DNA of 64,000 nucleotides from Pseudodesulfovibrio nedwellii (GTDB lineage: Bacteria > Desulfobacterota > Desulfovibrionia > Desulfovibrionales > Desulfovibrionaceae), in NCBI RefSeq assembly GCF_027923765.1, contig NZ_AP026709.1, forward strand, positions 3,275,501 to 3,339,500, given 5' to 3'. Below are positions 9,517 through 17,929 of this stretch, in pieces. The notes beneath the pieces were generated by a model. The model saw only the letters and a program-made list of their open reading frames with translations, was not told the DNA's origin and did not search any database. Every line of letters starts with the position of its first letter. Within the stretch, counting starts at the first letter, position 1. The position numbers and the translations under genes were made by a program.

Positions 9517-12090
9517 ATGGGCTTTCTTGACTGGTTGCCGTGGAGAGCGCGAAAGAAAACCCCTGAAGAATTGTCAGAGATTCGTCGGGTCTTTGCGGCG
9601 CGATATGATCATTTTCGTCTTTTGATTCAGGCCAACACGCGCGCCCATGAATTGATAGGTGAGCTGGAGGAAGCCCTGCGCGGTTTTACTCCTTATGGAA
9701 TGGAGTACGTCAACACTCTGTGCACTCGAATTTCAACATCTATTTTTCAAATGGTCCGTCATTTGGGTGAACTGGATCACAAAGGGCACGACGAGCTTAT
9801 GATCGCCATGCAGTCCATCAACGAGCGTATCATGACAGCGCTTGCGCCGGAAGAACATGTGATGAGCGGAGAGCTCGTCTTTGATTTGTCAGAAATTGGA
9901 CGGGATCATGCGGATTTGTGCGGTCCCAAGATGGCCATGCTCGGTGAGGCAGGGAGCAGTCTCGGGTTGAATATTCCTGCTGGATTCGTGGTTACTGTGG
10001 CGGCGTATCGACGGTTTGTTGAAGCCGGCGGATTGCGGCCGGAAGTGGCGCGACTCATTCAGGCTACTGATGGAAACGATAGAGAGGCTTTGTTTCGAAC
10101 CTCGTCGGATATAATGCAACTGGTCATGGAAACCCGATTGCCCGATGATTTGGCTGAAACAATTTTGGCCGCTTATGATCGGTTGAGCGAGCGACTTGGC
10201 GAACTGCCGGATCTGGCTGTTCGTTCCAGTGCTTTGGGTGAAGATGTCGAAGGTTCATCATATGCTGGGCAGTATCGGTCCGTCCTCAATGTGGACCGTG
10301 GAGCATTGTTGGATTCCTATAAGGAAGTGTTGGCATCTAAATTTTCAAGACAAGCCATGGCCTATCGCATGAATCGCGGCATCAGGGACGAAGATGTCGC
10401 CATGAGTGTGGGGTGCATGACCATGGTTCACGCCATGTCCGGGGGCGTGGCCTATTCCCGGAATCCGGTCAACGTGCGGGACGATTCCGTTTCTATTCAT
10501 TCTGTTTGGGGTTTACCCAAGCCAGTTGTCGATGGCACGGCTGAGACTGACGTGTTTTTGGTGAATCGTGATTCTCTGGTTGTGAACGACCGTATTGTTG
10601 CTGAAAAGCCCGATATGTTCGTGTGTAGCCCCAAGGAAGGCGTTTGTCGCGAAAGTTTGCTGGAGGAGCAACGGTGCGAACCTTCCTTGACTGATGAACA
10701 GGCCGCGACAATTGCCCGTGAGGCTGTACGGATTGAAGAACAATTTGGCACACCTCAAGACATAGAATGGGCCATGACGCCGGATGGCGTCTTCCATTTG
10801 TTGCAATGCAGGCCGCTTATGCAGATCGAGTCCGCCAAAATTGCCCATCCATCCGCTGCCGATTTGCCAAAGCCGGTCTTATCCGGTGGACGAACAGCCA
10901 GTCCCGGTGTTGGGGTTGGTCCTGCATATTCTGTAAGGAAAGACGTGGATGCTTTGTCTTTCCCTGACGGCGGGGTGTTAATTCTTAAACATGCTTTACC
11001 CAGTCGTGCGGCGTTGCTTGATCGATGCAGTGCGTTGATTTCGGAGCAGGGTGGCATGGCCGGTCATTTGGCGAATGTTGCGAGAGAATTTGGCGTTCCT
11101 GCGCTGTTTGGTGTGAAAGGTGTGGTCGGGAATTTTGAGAACGGTCATATCCTTACAGTGGATGCCGATGGCCACGCGGTGTATGATGGAGCGGTTGAAC
11201 CATTGCTCGTGGAAAAACCGAGAGAACGGATTATGCGCGGGAGTCCTGTGCAGGGAGCCCTCAGGAAAGCGGCGCGTCATATTGTTCGTCTTAATCTGAC
11301 TAACCCGGAATCCCCGGAATTCAAGCCGGAGAATTGTAAGACCCTGCACGACATCATGCGGTATTGTCATGAAAAGGGCGTAGCTGGAATGTTCGAGTTT
11401 GGCACGGACAACGATTTTATTGAAGCTGCGAGTCGTCAGCTTATTTGCGATGTCCCCAAACAGTTTTGGGTGTTAAATCTTGACGACGGTTTCTTGCCGG
11501 AAGGAGAGAACAGGTCTGACCAATGTATTTTGCTCAAACATGTGGACTCATACCCCATGCATGCCTTGTGGGAAGGGATGCAGGCAGTTCAGTGGGAAGG
11601 CCCCCCGCCGGTTCATACCAAGGGGCTTATGTCGGTCATGTTTGAGGCTACCATGAATCCGGATTTGAATCCGTCATCCGGCACTCGGTATACGCAGAAA
11701 AATTATTTCATGATTTCCAAAAATTATTGTTCGCTGCAATCTCGTTTCGGTTTTCATTTTTGTGGTGTCGAATCTCTGGTGTCAGATCGGACCAGCGAGA
11801 ATTACGCCAGTTTTCAATTCAAGGGTGGAGCTGCCAATGTGGAACGGCGCATTCTGCGTGCTCGTTTCGTGGGAGATCTATTGGAAGAACTGGAATTTCG
11901 TGTCCGTGTTCGTCAGGATAATATGTTCGCCCGAGCTGAAGGGCTTCCTCGGAAGGCCATGGGCAGGCGGTTGAAAATTCTTGGCTATCTCATCACGCAC
12001 ACCCGTCAGCTTGATATGATCATGACCAATAAGGCCGAAGTCGCACGACGCAAGGCTCGGTTCCTCAAGGATTTTGCGATGTTTGATTGA
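9517..12090 (+). CDS. PEP/pyruvate-binding and phosphohistidine-domain protein without TIM barrel
   Basis: An 857-residue relative of phosphoenolpyruvate synthase. Residues 1-140 form a charged helical domain of no recognised family. About 145-430 matches the ATP-grasp PEP/pyruvate-binding domain (LAVRSSALGEDVEGSSYAGQ, then PQDIEWAMTPDG and LLQCRP). About 455-565 is the swivelling phosphohistidine domain, with the His in GGMAGHLANVAREFGVPA. The last 290 residues do not contain the usual PEP-binding TIM barrel and are not recognised; SENYASFQFKGGAA is its most motif-like part. The enzyme may therefore transfer phosphate to something other than pyruvate, or act as a phosphorelay partner. It lies directly behind the three receivers of cassette A. 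Start has GGAGG. Confidence 0.82.
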   Translation: MGFLDWLPWRARKKTPEELSEIRRVFAARYDHFRLLIQANTRAHELIGELEEALRGFTPYGMEYVNTLCTRISTSIFQMVRHLGELDHKGHDELMIAMQSINERIMTALAPEEHVMSGELVFDLSEIGRDHADLCGPKMAMLGEAGSSLGLNIPAGFVVTVAAYRRFVEAGGLRPEVARLIQATDGNDREALFRTSSDIMQLVMETRLPDDLAETILAAYDRLSERLGELPDLAVRSSALGEDVEGSSYAGQYRSVLNVDRGALLDSYKEVLASKFSRQAMAYRMNRGIRDEDVAMSVGCMTMVHAMSGGVAYSRNPVNVRDDSVSIHSVWGLPKPVVDGTAETDVFLVNRDSLVVNDRIVAEKPDMFVCSPKEGVCRESLLEEQRCEPSLTDEQAATIAREAVRIEEQFGTPQDIEWAMTPDGVFHLLQCRPLMQIESAKIAHPSAADLPKPVLSGGRTASPGVGVGPAYSVRKDVDALSFPDGGVLILKHALPSRAALLDRCSALISEQGGMAGHLANVAREFGVPALFGVKGVVGNFENGHILTVDADGHAVYDGAVEPLLVEKPRERIMRGSPVQGALRKAARHIVRLNLTNPESPEFKPENCKTLHDIMRYCHEKGVAGMFEFGTDNDFIEAASRQLICDVPKQFWVLNLDDGFLPEGENRSDQCILLKHVDSYPMHALWEGMQAVQWEGPPPVHTKGLMSVMFEATMNPDLNPSSGTRYTQKNYFMISKNYCSLQSRFGFHFCGVESLVSDRTSENYASFQFKGGAANVERRILRARFVGDLLEELEFRVRVRQDNMFARAEGLPRKAMGRRLKILGYLITHTRQLDMIMTNKAEVARRKARFLKDFAMFD

Positions 12091-12115
12091 TTGTCTTGAG
12101 GTCATATAGCAAGAA

Positions 12116-12148
12116 AAAGGCCCCGGAAGCGATGCTTCCGGGGCCTTT
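12116..12148. terminator. Bidirectional intrinsic terminator between cassette A and tmcA
   Basis: A 15-bp perfect stem (arms 12116-12130 and 12134-12148, loop GAT, core GGCCCCGGAAGC), with A-run and T-run flanks. It serves the plus-strand gene ending at 12090 and minus-strand tmcA ending at 12170. Confidence 0.9.
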
Positions 12149-12169
12149 CATATTCAGTAAGCCTATCGT

Positions 12170-12571
12170 CTACTTAGTGTGGCATTCGCCGCAGGCAACC
12201 GGGCCTTTGGCCTGCTGCTTGTGGCAATCAATGCACTGCTTGTGGTAGGCGCGCATCAGCGGAGTGCCGCCGTCAGTGCGTTCTACCTCATGGCAGGATG
12301 CACAGGTTTCGCCTTCGCTGGAGTTTTCAAGGTCCTGCTTGCCGTCATCGGTGATACCGTGGTGACAGACAACGCAGTCTTCCAATTCTGCCTTTTCATT
12401 GTGGGCGTCATGCATGAAGGGGACCTGCGGGCGTTCGAGTTTGGCGAATGCGTCCACGGGGATCATTGTCATGTCGTCCTGAGCAAAGGCGGCCGGAGCC
12501 ATGTATGCGATGACCAGCGCAAGGATGGTCAGCATGGAGGCCGCAAGCTTAATGGTATTTCTTTTGTGCAT
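12170..12571 (-). CDS. tmcA: Acidic (type II) tetrahaem cytochrome c3, TmcA
   Basis: Periplasmic electron carrier of the Tmc complex. A Sec signal peptide (residues 1-30, ending PAAFA) precedes four CxxCH haem sites: C66-H70, C90-H94, C113-H117 and C127-H131. His residues at 54, 57, 71 and 110 can serve as distal ligands, as in cytochrome c3. TmcA receives electrons from type I cytochrome c3, in turn reduced by periplasmic hydrogenases or formate dehydrogenase, and hands them to the membrane partners. It is the last gene of tmcDCBA, 10 bases behind tmcB. Its low-identity, acidic composition fits the type II group rather than ordinary c3. Confidence 0.93.
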   Translation of the reverse strand: MHKRNTIKLAASMLTILALVIAYMAPAAFAQDDMTMIPVDAFAKLERPQVPFMHDAHNEKAELEDCVVCHHGITDDGKQDLENSSEGETCASCHEVERTDGGTPLMRAYHKQCIDCHKQQAKGPVACGECHTK

Positions 12572-12581
12572 GGCGTCCTCC

Positions 12582-13898
12582 TTACACTTCCGGTTTTTCC
12601 ATCAGTTCGTAGATGATATCGCCGATGAACTTTCCGTGCATGCCGAGATCATAATAACCGATGATATCTTCAATGCCGCCGTGGCAGTTGTGGCATGGGA
12701 TAACGATATCCTTGACTCCGGTGTTCTTGAGCTGTTCAGCCTTGACCCGGTTGCCTTTCATGCGTGTGTTTTTGAACGGCGGACCGCAGTTGATGACACC
12801 GCCACCGGCGCAACAACAGTAGTTGTGCTCACGGTTGGGAGTCATTTCCACGACCTCTTCACAGAGGTAGTGAACTACGTCTCTGAGCTTGTCCATCAGA
12901 CCGCGGCCACGAATGACGTTGCACGGGTCCTGAATGGTGACAGGCTTTTCGTATTTATGGGTGATCTTGAGTTTGCCTTCCTGAATCAAATCCCAGTAGA
13001 ATTCGATGGCATGGATGACAGGAATGGGCATTTCCTTGTAGCCGAGCCAGCGGTTGCCCATGTCATAGATAGACCTGAAGGCGTGACCACATTCGCCCAT
13101 GACGATGCGTTTAACACGCAACTTCTGAGCAGACTCGTAGTGGGCGCGTTTAATGCGACCCATGTTTTCCCAGTCTCCCACGTACATACACATGTCCGAG
13201 TTATCCCAACCGGGATGGGACGGCATTGTCCAGTCAATACCGGCTGCGTTCATGATGGCGGCAGCCTGATAGATGAGCTGGGTACGGAACTTCGGTTCGG
13301 GACCGATGACCGAGTAGTAGACGTCTGCTCCTTCCTTATCGAGAGGAATGCGCAGGTCCGGGAACTCATCACGGGCTTCGTCTTCCTGCCATTGCAGGGA
13401 GTCGATCCACTCATCATCCTTGACCCACATCTGGTTCATGGTGGAGGAGTGAGAGTGCGCTGTATCGCGGATGTACTGCGGGACAACGTCCAGCAGGTAG
13501 CAGATACGGCGGACTGTGATCATGACGTACGCAATATCAATGCCCACTGGGCAGTAATGCGCACACCGTTTGCACAGGTTGCATTCGGTGAAGGCGATCT
13601 GGGCCATCTCGTAGATGCGCTCAGGGGTAACCTTTCCCTTGGTGTCCATCAATTCGTACATTGTCTCCGTAGCTTTACTCACTGGGGAGTAGCTCGGATC
13701 CTCATCGTGGGACATGTAGAAGTGACAGCCTTGCGAACAAAGACCGCAACGCATGCACGTCTCTTTGTACGCTTTCAGCTTTGCTCCGGTTTCGCCGGCA
13801 AGCGTTTTGGTGACCACTTCCTGAATTCTTTCGGTGGTCAGACCGGCGATACCGGCTTCAAGGCCGACATCGGATATTATTCTGTCAGTTATACTCAT
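12582..13898 (-). CDS. tmcB: Tmc complex iron-sulfur subunit TmcB (HdrD/DsrK-like)
   Basis: Cytoplasmic-side Fe-S subunit of 438 residues related to heterodisulfide reductase HdrD and DsrK. Two [4Fe-4S] motifs lie at about residue 48 (CMRCGLCSQGC) and about 110 (CNLCKRCAHYCP). The C-terminal half carries CCG-type cysteine motifs (MGECGHAF, then YCCCAGGGVINCGPP), which bind the unusual catalytic [4Fe-4S] centre in this family, and ends with PCHNCHGG. In the Tmc model it receives electrons from TmcC and passes them to an unknown cytoplasmic acceptor on the sulfate-reduction side. It sits between tmcC and tmcA on one strand. Confidence 0.93.
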   Translation of the reverse strand: MSITDRIISDVGLEAGIAGLTTERIQEVVTKTLAGETGAKLKAYKETCMRCGLCSQGCHFYMSHDEDPSYSPVSKATETMYELMDTKGKVTPERIYEMAQIAFTECNLCKRCAHYCPVGIDIAYVMITVRRICYLLDVVPQYIRDTAHSHSSTMNQMWVKDDEWIDSLQWQEDEARDEFPDLRIPLDKEGADVYYSVIGPEPKFRTQLIYQAAAIMNAAGIDWTMPSHPGWDNSDMCMYVGDWENMGRIKRAHYESAQKLRVKRIVMGECGHAFRSIYDMGNRWLGYKEMPIPVIHAIEFYWDLIQEGKLKITHKYEKPVTIQDPCNVIRGRGLMDKLRDVVHYLCEEVVEMTPNREHNYCCCAGGGVINCGPPFKNTRMKGNRVKAEQLKNTGVKDIVIPCHNCHGGIEDIIGYYDLGMHGKFIGDIIYELMEKPEV

Positions 13899-13934
13899 TA
13901 TTCATAACCTCGCGTTACTTTGATTAGTTGTGGC

Positions 13935-14594
13935 CTACCAGTCGTTGGCGTGGCGAACGCCACCGAACTCGGAACCCATGTACGCCCTGGTGAACAGGAT
14001 GAACAATGCATGGCTCAGGCGGGTGAACGGAATCAGCGCAATAAGAAGTTCTGCGAAGATTACGTGCAAGGTAGTCATCAGGAGAACCGGACCCACCTGA
14101 TGGTAGGCCAGAACGCCAGTGATGAATGGCATCACAACAAGAATCAGGGCAAACCAATCCTGACAGCGGGTCACGCCCTTGACGTGAGGCAGTGTCAATC
14201 GGCGGTATGCGAAAACCGCACAGCCAGCGATGGCCACGAAGCTGATGACATCTCCCATGTAGGAGGGCAGGCTCGGAATACTGATACCAAATGCGGTGTC
14301 CCAAAGAACCACGTGGGCGTTCAGAAACACGGCCACCAAAAGGAACGCGATGTGAAACACGAAAGTGGTCACGGTCGCGAGGGGGTCGGATTGCCAGCCC
14401 TGGGATTTGAAAGGCACCATCCATGCGAGGATGGAGCGCAGTCCGTAGTACCAGCTCATGTAAGCCAGAGAGGAGCCGTCTTTGGCCTTGGCCAAAGCAT
14501 ACATGCTCACCAGACGGTAAATGGAACCGATGATGAAGATGCCGAAAGCAACCCAGGCGAGGGGGCCGGTGACGAAAGTATACAAATCAGTCAT
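13935..14594 (-). CDS. tmcC: Tmc complex membrane cytochrome b, TmcC
   Basis: Integral membrane protein of 219 residues of the NarI/DsrM-like b-type cytochrome kind, with five or six hydrophobic helices (for example WVAFGIFIIGSIYRLV, FVFHIAFLLVAVFL, WFALILVVMPFITGVLAY). Histidines inside helices (FHIAF, ANAHVVLW-like segment, TTLHVIFAE) are suitable haem ligands. It connects periplasmic TmcA with cytoplasmic TmcB. The start at 14594 lies 15 bases after the tmcD stop, so translation is likely coupled; the tmcB start follows 36 bases after its own stop. Confidence 0.92.
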   Translation of the reverse strand: MTDLYTFVTGPLAWVAFGIFIIGSIYRLVSMYALAKAKDGSSLAYMSWYYGLRSILAWMVPFKSQGWQSDPLATVTTFVFHIAFLLVAVFLNAHVVLWDTAFGISIPSLPSYMGDVISFVAIAGCAVFAYRRLTLPHVKGVTRCQDWFALILVVMPFITGVLAYHQVGPVLLMTTLHVIFAELLIALIPFTRLSHALFILFTRAYMGSEFGGVRHANDW

Positions 14595-14609
14595 TGCGTC
14601 TCCCTTCGC

Positions 14610-15869
14610 TTAGAATTTATCCACTTCCGCAACAATGCGGATGTAGCTGTTGTTTTCGATGGCGCGGATGAGCACTTTGGTTCCGTCTTCGTTGAAGACC
14701 GGAGGCCATGCATGATCAAAGTCTCGTTCGAACGGCTTGCCATTGACCAGAATGCGGCGTTTGCCGTCTTTCTCGACCATGGTGGCAGCGTTTTTGGAAT
14801 CGGCGGAGAAAGTGACAGGCCAAGCCATTTCGTACGAGCCGGCCCAGGCTTTACCATCCACCACAACTTCGAAGTTTGCGCTGTATTCGCTTCCCAGTAC
14901 GCCTGCCCGTTTGCCGTCAGGGCTGATTACCAGATCGGTAACGGTGGAGTACGTGGTGTCCCAAGGGGCGTTATCGCAGGCAGCGGTGAATTGACCATAG
15001 CCAGTGGCAACGATAGCCCACAGCTTGCTGCCGTCTTCCGAGTGCTGGAGTTCCAGACACTGGGCGTAACGGGGTTCCCAGATAACAACGCCATCACGAG
15101 CGACGCCCCATTTGCCCTCAATACGGACAGGAGCGACGATGGTGCCGTCTTTAGGGTTAAAGTTGGGTTCCCATACCTGATTAAAGGTTTGGGCCCACGG
15201 CTTGTCGTTTACGACGATGGTGTTTTCGTAAACAGTGACGCGTGCCTGTGCGGCAACAGTGTCACCCTTTGCATTGAAAGTCGGAGTCCAGACGTTCAAA
15301 TAGCGTCCGGCCCAAGGCTTTCCATCAACGACGACAGAATATGCGCCGCGCTTGAAAGCTTCAATGTCAGCTGCAGGCATTTTTTCTACCTGCGCAACGC
15401 CAGCTGTGTGCAATCCGTCTGGAGACAGTGCAGGCTGGTTGACGTTGTCATAGGTTTCTTCCCACGGCTCACCGTTCAAGGCCATGGAGTACCGTTCCAT
15501 GCCCTTGTGCATGGTAGCAATACCGGAGCCGTCTTCGCTGATGAGTGTGTCCCAGATGTAATCGGTTGCTTCGCCGACCATTGTGTCGTCCACGGTCAGA
15601 GCCCACTCCATGTCTTGTTGACAGATAGTGGCCAGTCTTCCATCCGGTGTAAATTTCGGATACCAGATCTTTTCGTAAACGTTTTCCCATACCGAGTCGT
15701 TGGTTCGAACGGAGAATTCGCCGTCGCCTACTTTGACGATTGCGGCCAGTGTTTCGCCATCAGGTGAAACATAAGGCTCTTCCTGCCATCCGTGCCCTTC
15801 GAGCGGGGAAAGGGATTTAACGACCGTTTTCTGGCCGGTTTCCCAATCCCATGAGGAGATTTTTCCCAT
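14610..15869 (-). CDS. tmcD: Tmc complex Trp-rich repeat protein TmcD
   Basis: A 419-residue Trp-rich protein and the first gene of the operon. There is no signal peptide (it starts MGKISSWDWETGQ), so it is probably cytoplasmic. At least eight repeats of about 45-50 residues share a pattern of GKPW-x6-VW-P-F-x2-DG, for example GKPWAGRYLNVWTPTFN, DKPWAQTFNQVWEPNFN and GKAWAGSYEMAWPVTFS. Such repeats suggest a beta-propeller (inference). The family is known as the fourth subunit of Tmc; its biochemical role is unclear. GGGGGG lies before the ATG. The 490-base gap upstream must hold the operon promoter. Confidence 0.88.
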   Translation of the reverse strand: MGKISSWDWETGQKTVVKSLSPLEGHGWQEEPYVSPDGETLAAIVKVGDGEFSVRTNDSVWENVYEKIWYPKFTPDGRLATICQQDMEWALTVDDTMVGEATDYIWDTLISEDGSGIATMHKGMERYSMALNGEPWEETYDNVNQPALSPDGLHTAGVAQVEKMPAADIEAFKRGAYSVVVDGKPWAGRYLNVWTPTFNAKGDTVAAQARVTVYENTIVVNDKPWAQTFNQVWEPNFNPKDGTIVAPVRIEGKWGVARDGVVIWEPRYAQCLELQHSEDGSKLWAIVATGYGQFTAACDNAPWDTTYSTVTDLVISPDGKRAGVLGSEYSANFEVVVDGKAWAGSYEMAWPVTFSADSKNAATMVEKDGKRRILVNGKPFERDFDHAWPPVFNEDGTKVLIRAIENNSYIRIVAEVDKF

Positions 15870-16140
15870 AGCACCCCCTTGTGTGTGACGCCGTGTTTAT
15901 TACGGCAAATGCGCCTCGCTCATGCAAGGCAGACCAATAAAGCAGTGTGGTAGAAATCGTCATAATTGGACCTTTCCGGGCCACATCCATGACGAGTTCA
16001 ACATCAGAGGATTTAATACGATCGGAACAGTGTTTTCACTATTTCGGATCGATGGCGTGCATCCCTTCCCAAAAACGCACCCCAATCCATGGCTGTTTCC
16101 AGCTGAAGCCGTGATCCTTGCATGACTGAACAGCCATTCA

Positions 16141-16162
16141 ATCGTCTGATATATCTGACGAT
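16141..16162. promoter_or_regulatory. Near-palindrome upstream of tmcDCBA, possible operator
   Basis: Arms ATCGTC-T-GATA and TATC-T-GACGAT form a 22-base inverted repeat with one mismatched pair (T opposite T). It lies about 270 bases before the tmcD start. The size and symmetry fit a dimeric regulator site; no regulator can be named. Confidence 0.35.
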
Positions 16163-16303
16163 TCAAGGCTCTTGTCATCCCGCGGACCAGCGACATGGTT
16201 CTCTATAACCATAGCCAGTGTAAATAGTCCATTCTTTTCAGAGTAAAAGCACTGTTTTGCGTGAGATAAAAACCCACCAAATCGGTGCCAAATTGCCGAT
16301 GAA

Positions 16304-16337
16304 AAAGGGCGATTTTGCTTTATGCAAAATCGCCCTT
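16304..16337 (-). terminator. Intrinsic terminator behind the TadG-like gene
   Basis: A perfect 14-bp stem (16305-16318 with 16324-16337, loop TTTAT, core GGGCGATTTTGC), followed by a T-run when read on the minus strand. It is 20 bases downstream of the stop at 16358. Confidence 0.88.
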
Positions 16338-16357
16338 CGAGTTATAAAGTACTGTCC

Positions 16358-17530
16358 CTATTGTCGACTGGAGTCGAGCATGAGTCGGCTTATGCGTAGA
16401 AGACAGTCCGAAGAACCACCTGGTTCTGGATCAACCGCTACAGTATTCATGAATCGGGCTGTCACATTACCATTGCTGTCGACATTTTCGATGAAAAAGG
16501 CACCAAGCTCATAGACTGTAATGACATTTCTACCGCCTGTTGGCGGGTAGCGAGGGTCATAGAAGGAGATGATGGCGACGCGAGGACTGTCGAGAGGATC
16601 ACTAAAGGAGCTGCCTTCAATGGAGTTAGTTGATGTGTCCCATGCCGCGTAGGGATCAAGTCCAATGAGGTTGTTGGTTCCGGCTTTGACCGGGCCAGCC
16701 GAGTTGCCGGGTTCGATCAACAATTCGTCGCCTGGTTCAACAGGATATTCACTGTTGGAGCCGGTACACCCTTCAATATTTTCTTTGACCATAGCCGCAC
16801 CCGTTGTCGGATTGCCTTTGTTGATGGGTGGCAAATCTATAAGATTGTACTGCCCGGGAGCGATGGCCAAGCTTGGGTCGCCCGGTTTGATAATGATCTG
16901 GGTGCCGACGTCGTCCTGAGTGTATCCGAGGACTTCTACCGAGTCGAGTTCCTGAACGCTTTCCACGTCCATCCTGTCGTTTTCGTAGTACTTGGTGGCA
17001 GGGGCAGCCGAATCGTTCCATGTGAATTTGGTGGGAACAACAAAAGGTTTGATGCATTTGCTGGAGCAGATGCCGACGATACCTGCACGGGCTACGACTT
17101 GAATGTTTGCGAAGGGAATACCTATAGCCTTACCAAAATACAGTGGGAATGGATTGCCTTGGGCTTCATTGAGAGTGACGGTGACTTCGACTTGATTAGG
17201 CTGGTCCTCATCAGGCACGCCATCTCTCAGGAAAACGATGTCTGTCGGCGTCACTGATTCGTTCGGAATATCCGTCGCTGTCAGGTTTCGTTCCGCGTAT
17301 TTTGTGACAATGGCCCTGAGTTTTTCTATGTCGCTTCCTTCGGCCATAAGAGAATTGGCTCCGGCCAGTGCTCCGGCATCGGCAGCTGTCTGAATTGCGC
17401 CACGTTTGATATAGATTCGACCTATATCTACAGCCAAGGCACACATCCCCATCAAGGCGGCCATGCACATACCGACGAGAATGCTGGCCACGCCGTGTTG
17501 TTGGGAAAAAAGATTACGTAAAATGGTCAT
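16358..17530 (-). CDS. TadG-like pilus-associated protein
   Basis: Start taken at 17530 (MTILRNLFSQQHGVA), which lies seven bases after the stop of the gene upstream and has GGAG ten bases ahead. The N-terminal 60 residues carry the TadG/TadE-like signature: a hydrophobic helix (ILVGMCMAALMGMCALAVDIGRI), then KRGAIQTAADAGALAGA. The remaining 320 residues are an extracytoplasmic domain with cysteines at GICSSKC and a C-terminal CLLRIS. TadG-like proteins are minor pseudopilins or envelope anchors of Flp pilus systems. 390 residues is usual for the type. No Tad ATPase, secretin or prepilin peptidase is in the window, so its machine, if any, is encoded elsewhere. Confidence 0.8.
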   Translation of the reverse strand: MTILRNLFSQQHGVASILVGMCMAALMGMCALAVDIGRIYIKRGAIQTAADAGALAGANSLMAEGSDIEKLRAIVTKYAERNLTATDIPNESVTPTDIVFLRDGVPDEDQPNQVEVTVTLNEAQGNPFPLYFGKAIGIPFANIQVVARAGIVGICSSKCIKPFVVPTKFTWNDSAAPATKYYENDRMDVESVQELDSVEVLGYTQDDVGTQIIIKPGDPSLAIAPGQYNLIDLPPINKGNPTTGAAMVKENIEGCTGSNSEYPVEPGDELLIEPGNSAGPVKAGTNNLIGLDPYAAWDTSTNSIEGSSFSDPLDSPRVAIISFYDPRYPPTGGRNVITVYELGAFFIENVDSNGNVTARFMNTVAVDPEPGGSSDCLLRISRLMLDSSRQ

Positions 17531-17537
17531 AATGGCA

Positions 17538-17927
17538 TCACTCCACTTTGGCGTAGGCAACTATGGAGATGCCGTCCGGCATGAGTTCTTCCCATGGAAG
17601 TACGGTGCTTCCAGAGAGGTTGTAATTTAGCCTTACGGCAATTTCCTGACCGAGTTCAGGGTCATCCTGTCCGAGCTCTATTTCCACGACAAGGTTGTTT
17701 GATTCAAGCCCTGCAGATTCGACAAAGGCCTGCACTTGGGCAACAGGGTCATTCCCACGTGAGGCCATGACTACGCCTTCTCTTGCTGCGCGGGTTAAAA
17801 TTTGATTCATGTCTATTAATTGAGACGCATCCCACATGCCTGTAATTAGCGGGATGAGTAAGAGTGACATAAGAAGGGCGAATTCAAGGGCCATGGCGCC
17901 TTGTTTCTTTGTATTATTTTTGCGCAT
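17538..17927 (-). CDS. TadE-like pseudopilin
   Basis: A 129-residue TadE-family protein: basic N-terminus (MRKNNTKKQ), GAMALEFALLMSLLLIPLI as the TadE cleavage and membrane segment with the conserved Glu, then a small periplasmic domain (LTRAAREGVVMASRG). It sits between another TadE-like gene (two bases upstream) and the TadG-like gene, all minus strand, clearly one operon. TadE-like minor pseudopilins help in Flp pilus assembly in other bacteria; here function is inferred from family and neighbours only. Confidence 0.82.
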   Translation of the reverse strand: MRKNNTKKQGAMALEFALLMSLLLIPLITGMWDASQLIDMNQILTRAAREGVVMASRGNDPVAQVQAFVESAGLESNNLVVEIELGQDDPELGQEIAVRLNYNLSGSTVLPWEELMPDGISIVAYAKVE

Positions 17928-17929
17928 GG

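Larger units (their letters stand above)
15870..16357. other. Intergenic region upstream of tmcD
   Basis: About 490 bases without a convincing gene; short frames here lack ribosome sites and family features. It holds a near-palindrome at 16141-16162 and the terminator at 16304-16337. The tmcDCBA promoter should lie here, on the minus strand, but I cannot fix its -35 and -10 boxes. Confidence 0.7.

Noticed and set aside
12501-13907. A 468-codon plus-strand open frame opposite tmcB
   Set aside because: Antisense shadow of tmcB, whose Fe-S motifs are unmistakable.
13920-15767. A 615-codon open frame on the plus strand across tmcC and tmcD
   Set aside because: It is antisense to two well-supported genes, has no ribosome site or family features, and its composition is that of a shadow frame.
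15922-16196. Short frames in the gap upstream of tmcD
   Set aside because: No ribosome site, no recognised motif, and overlapping frames on both strands.
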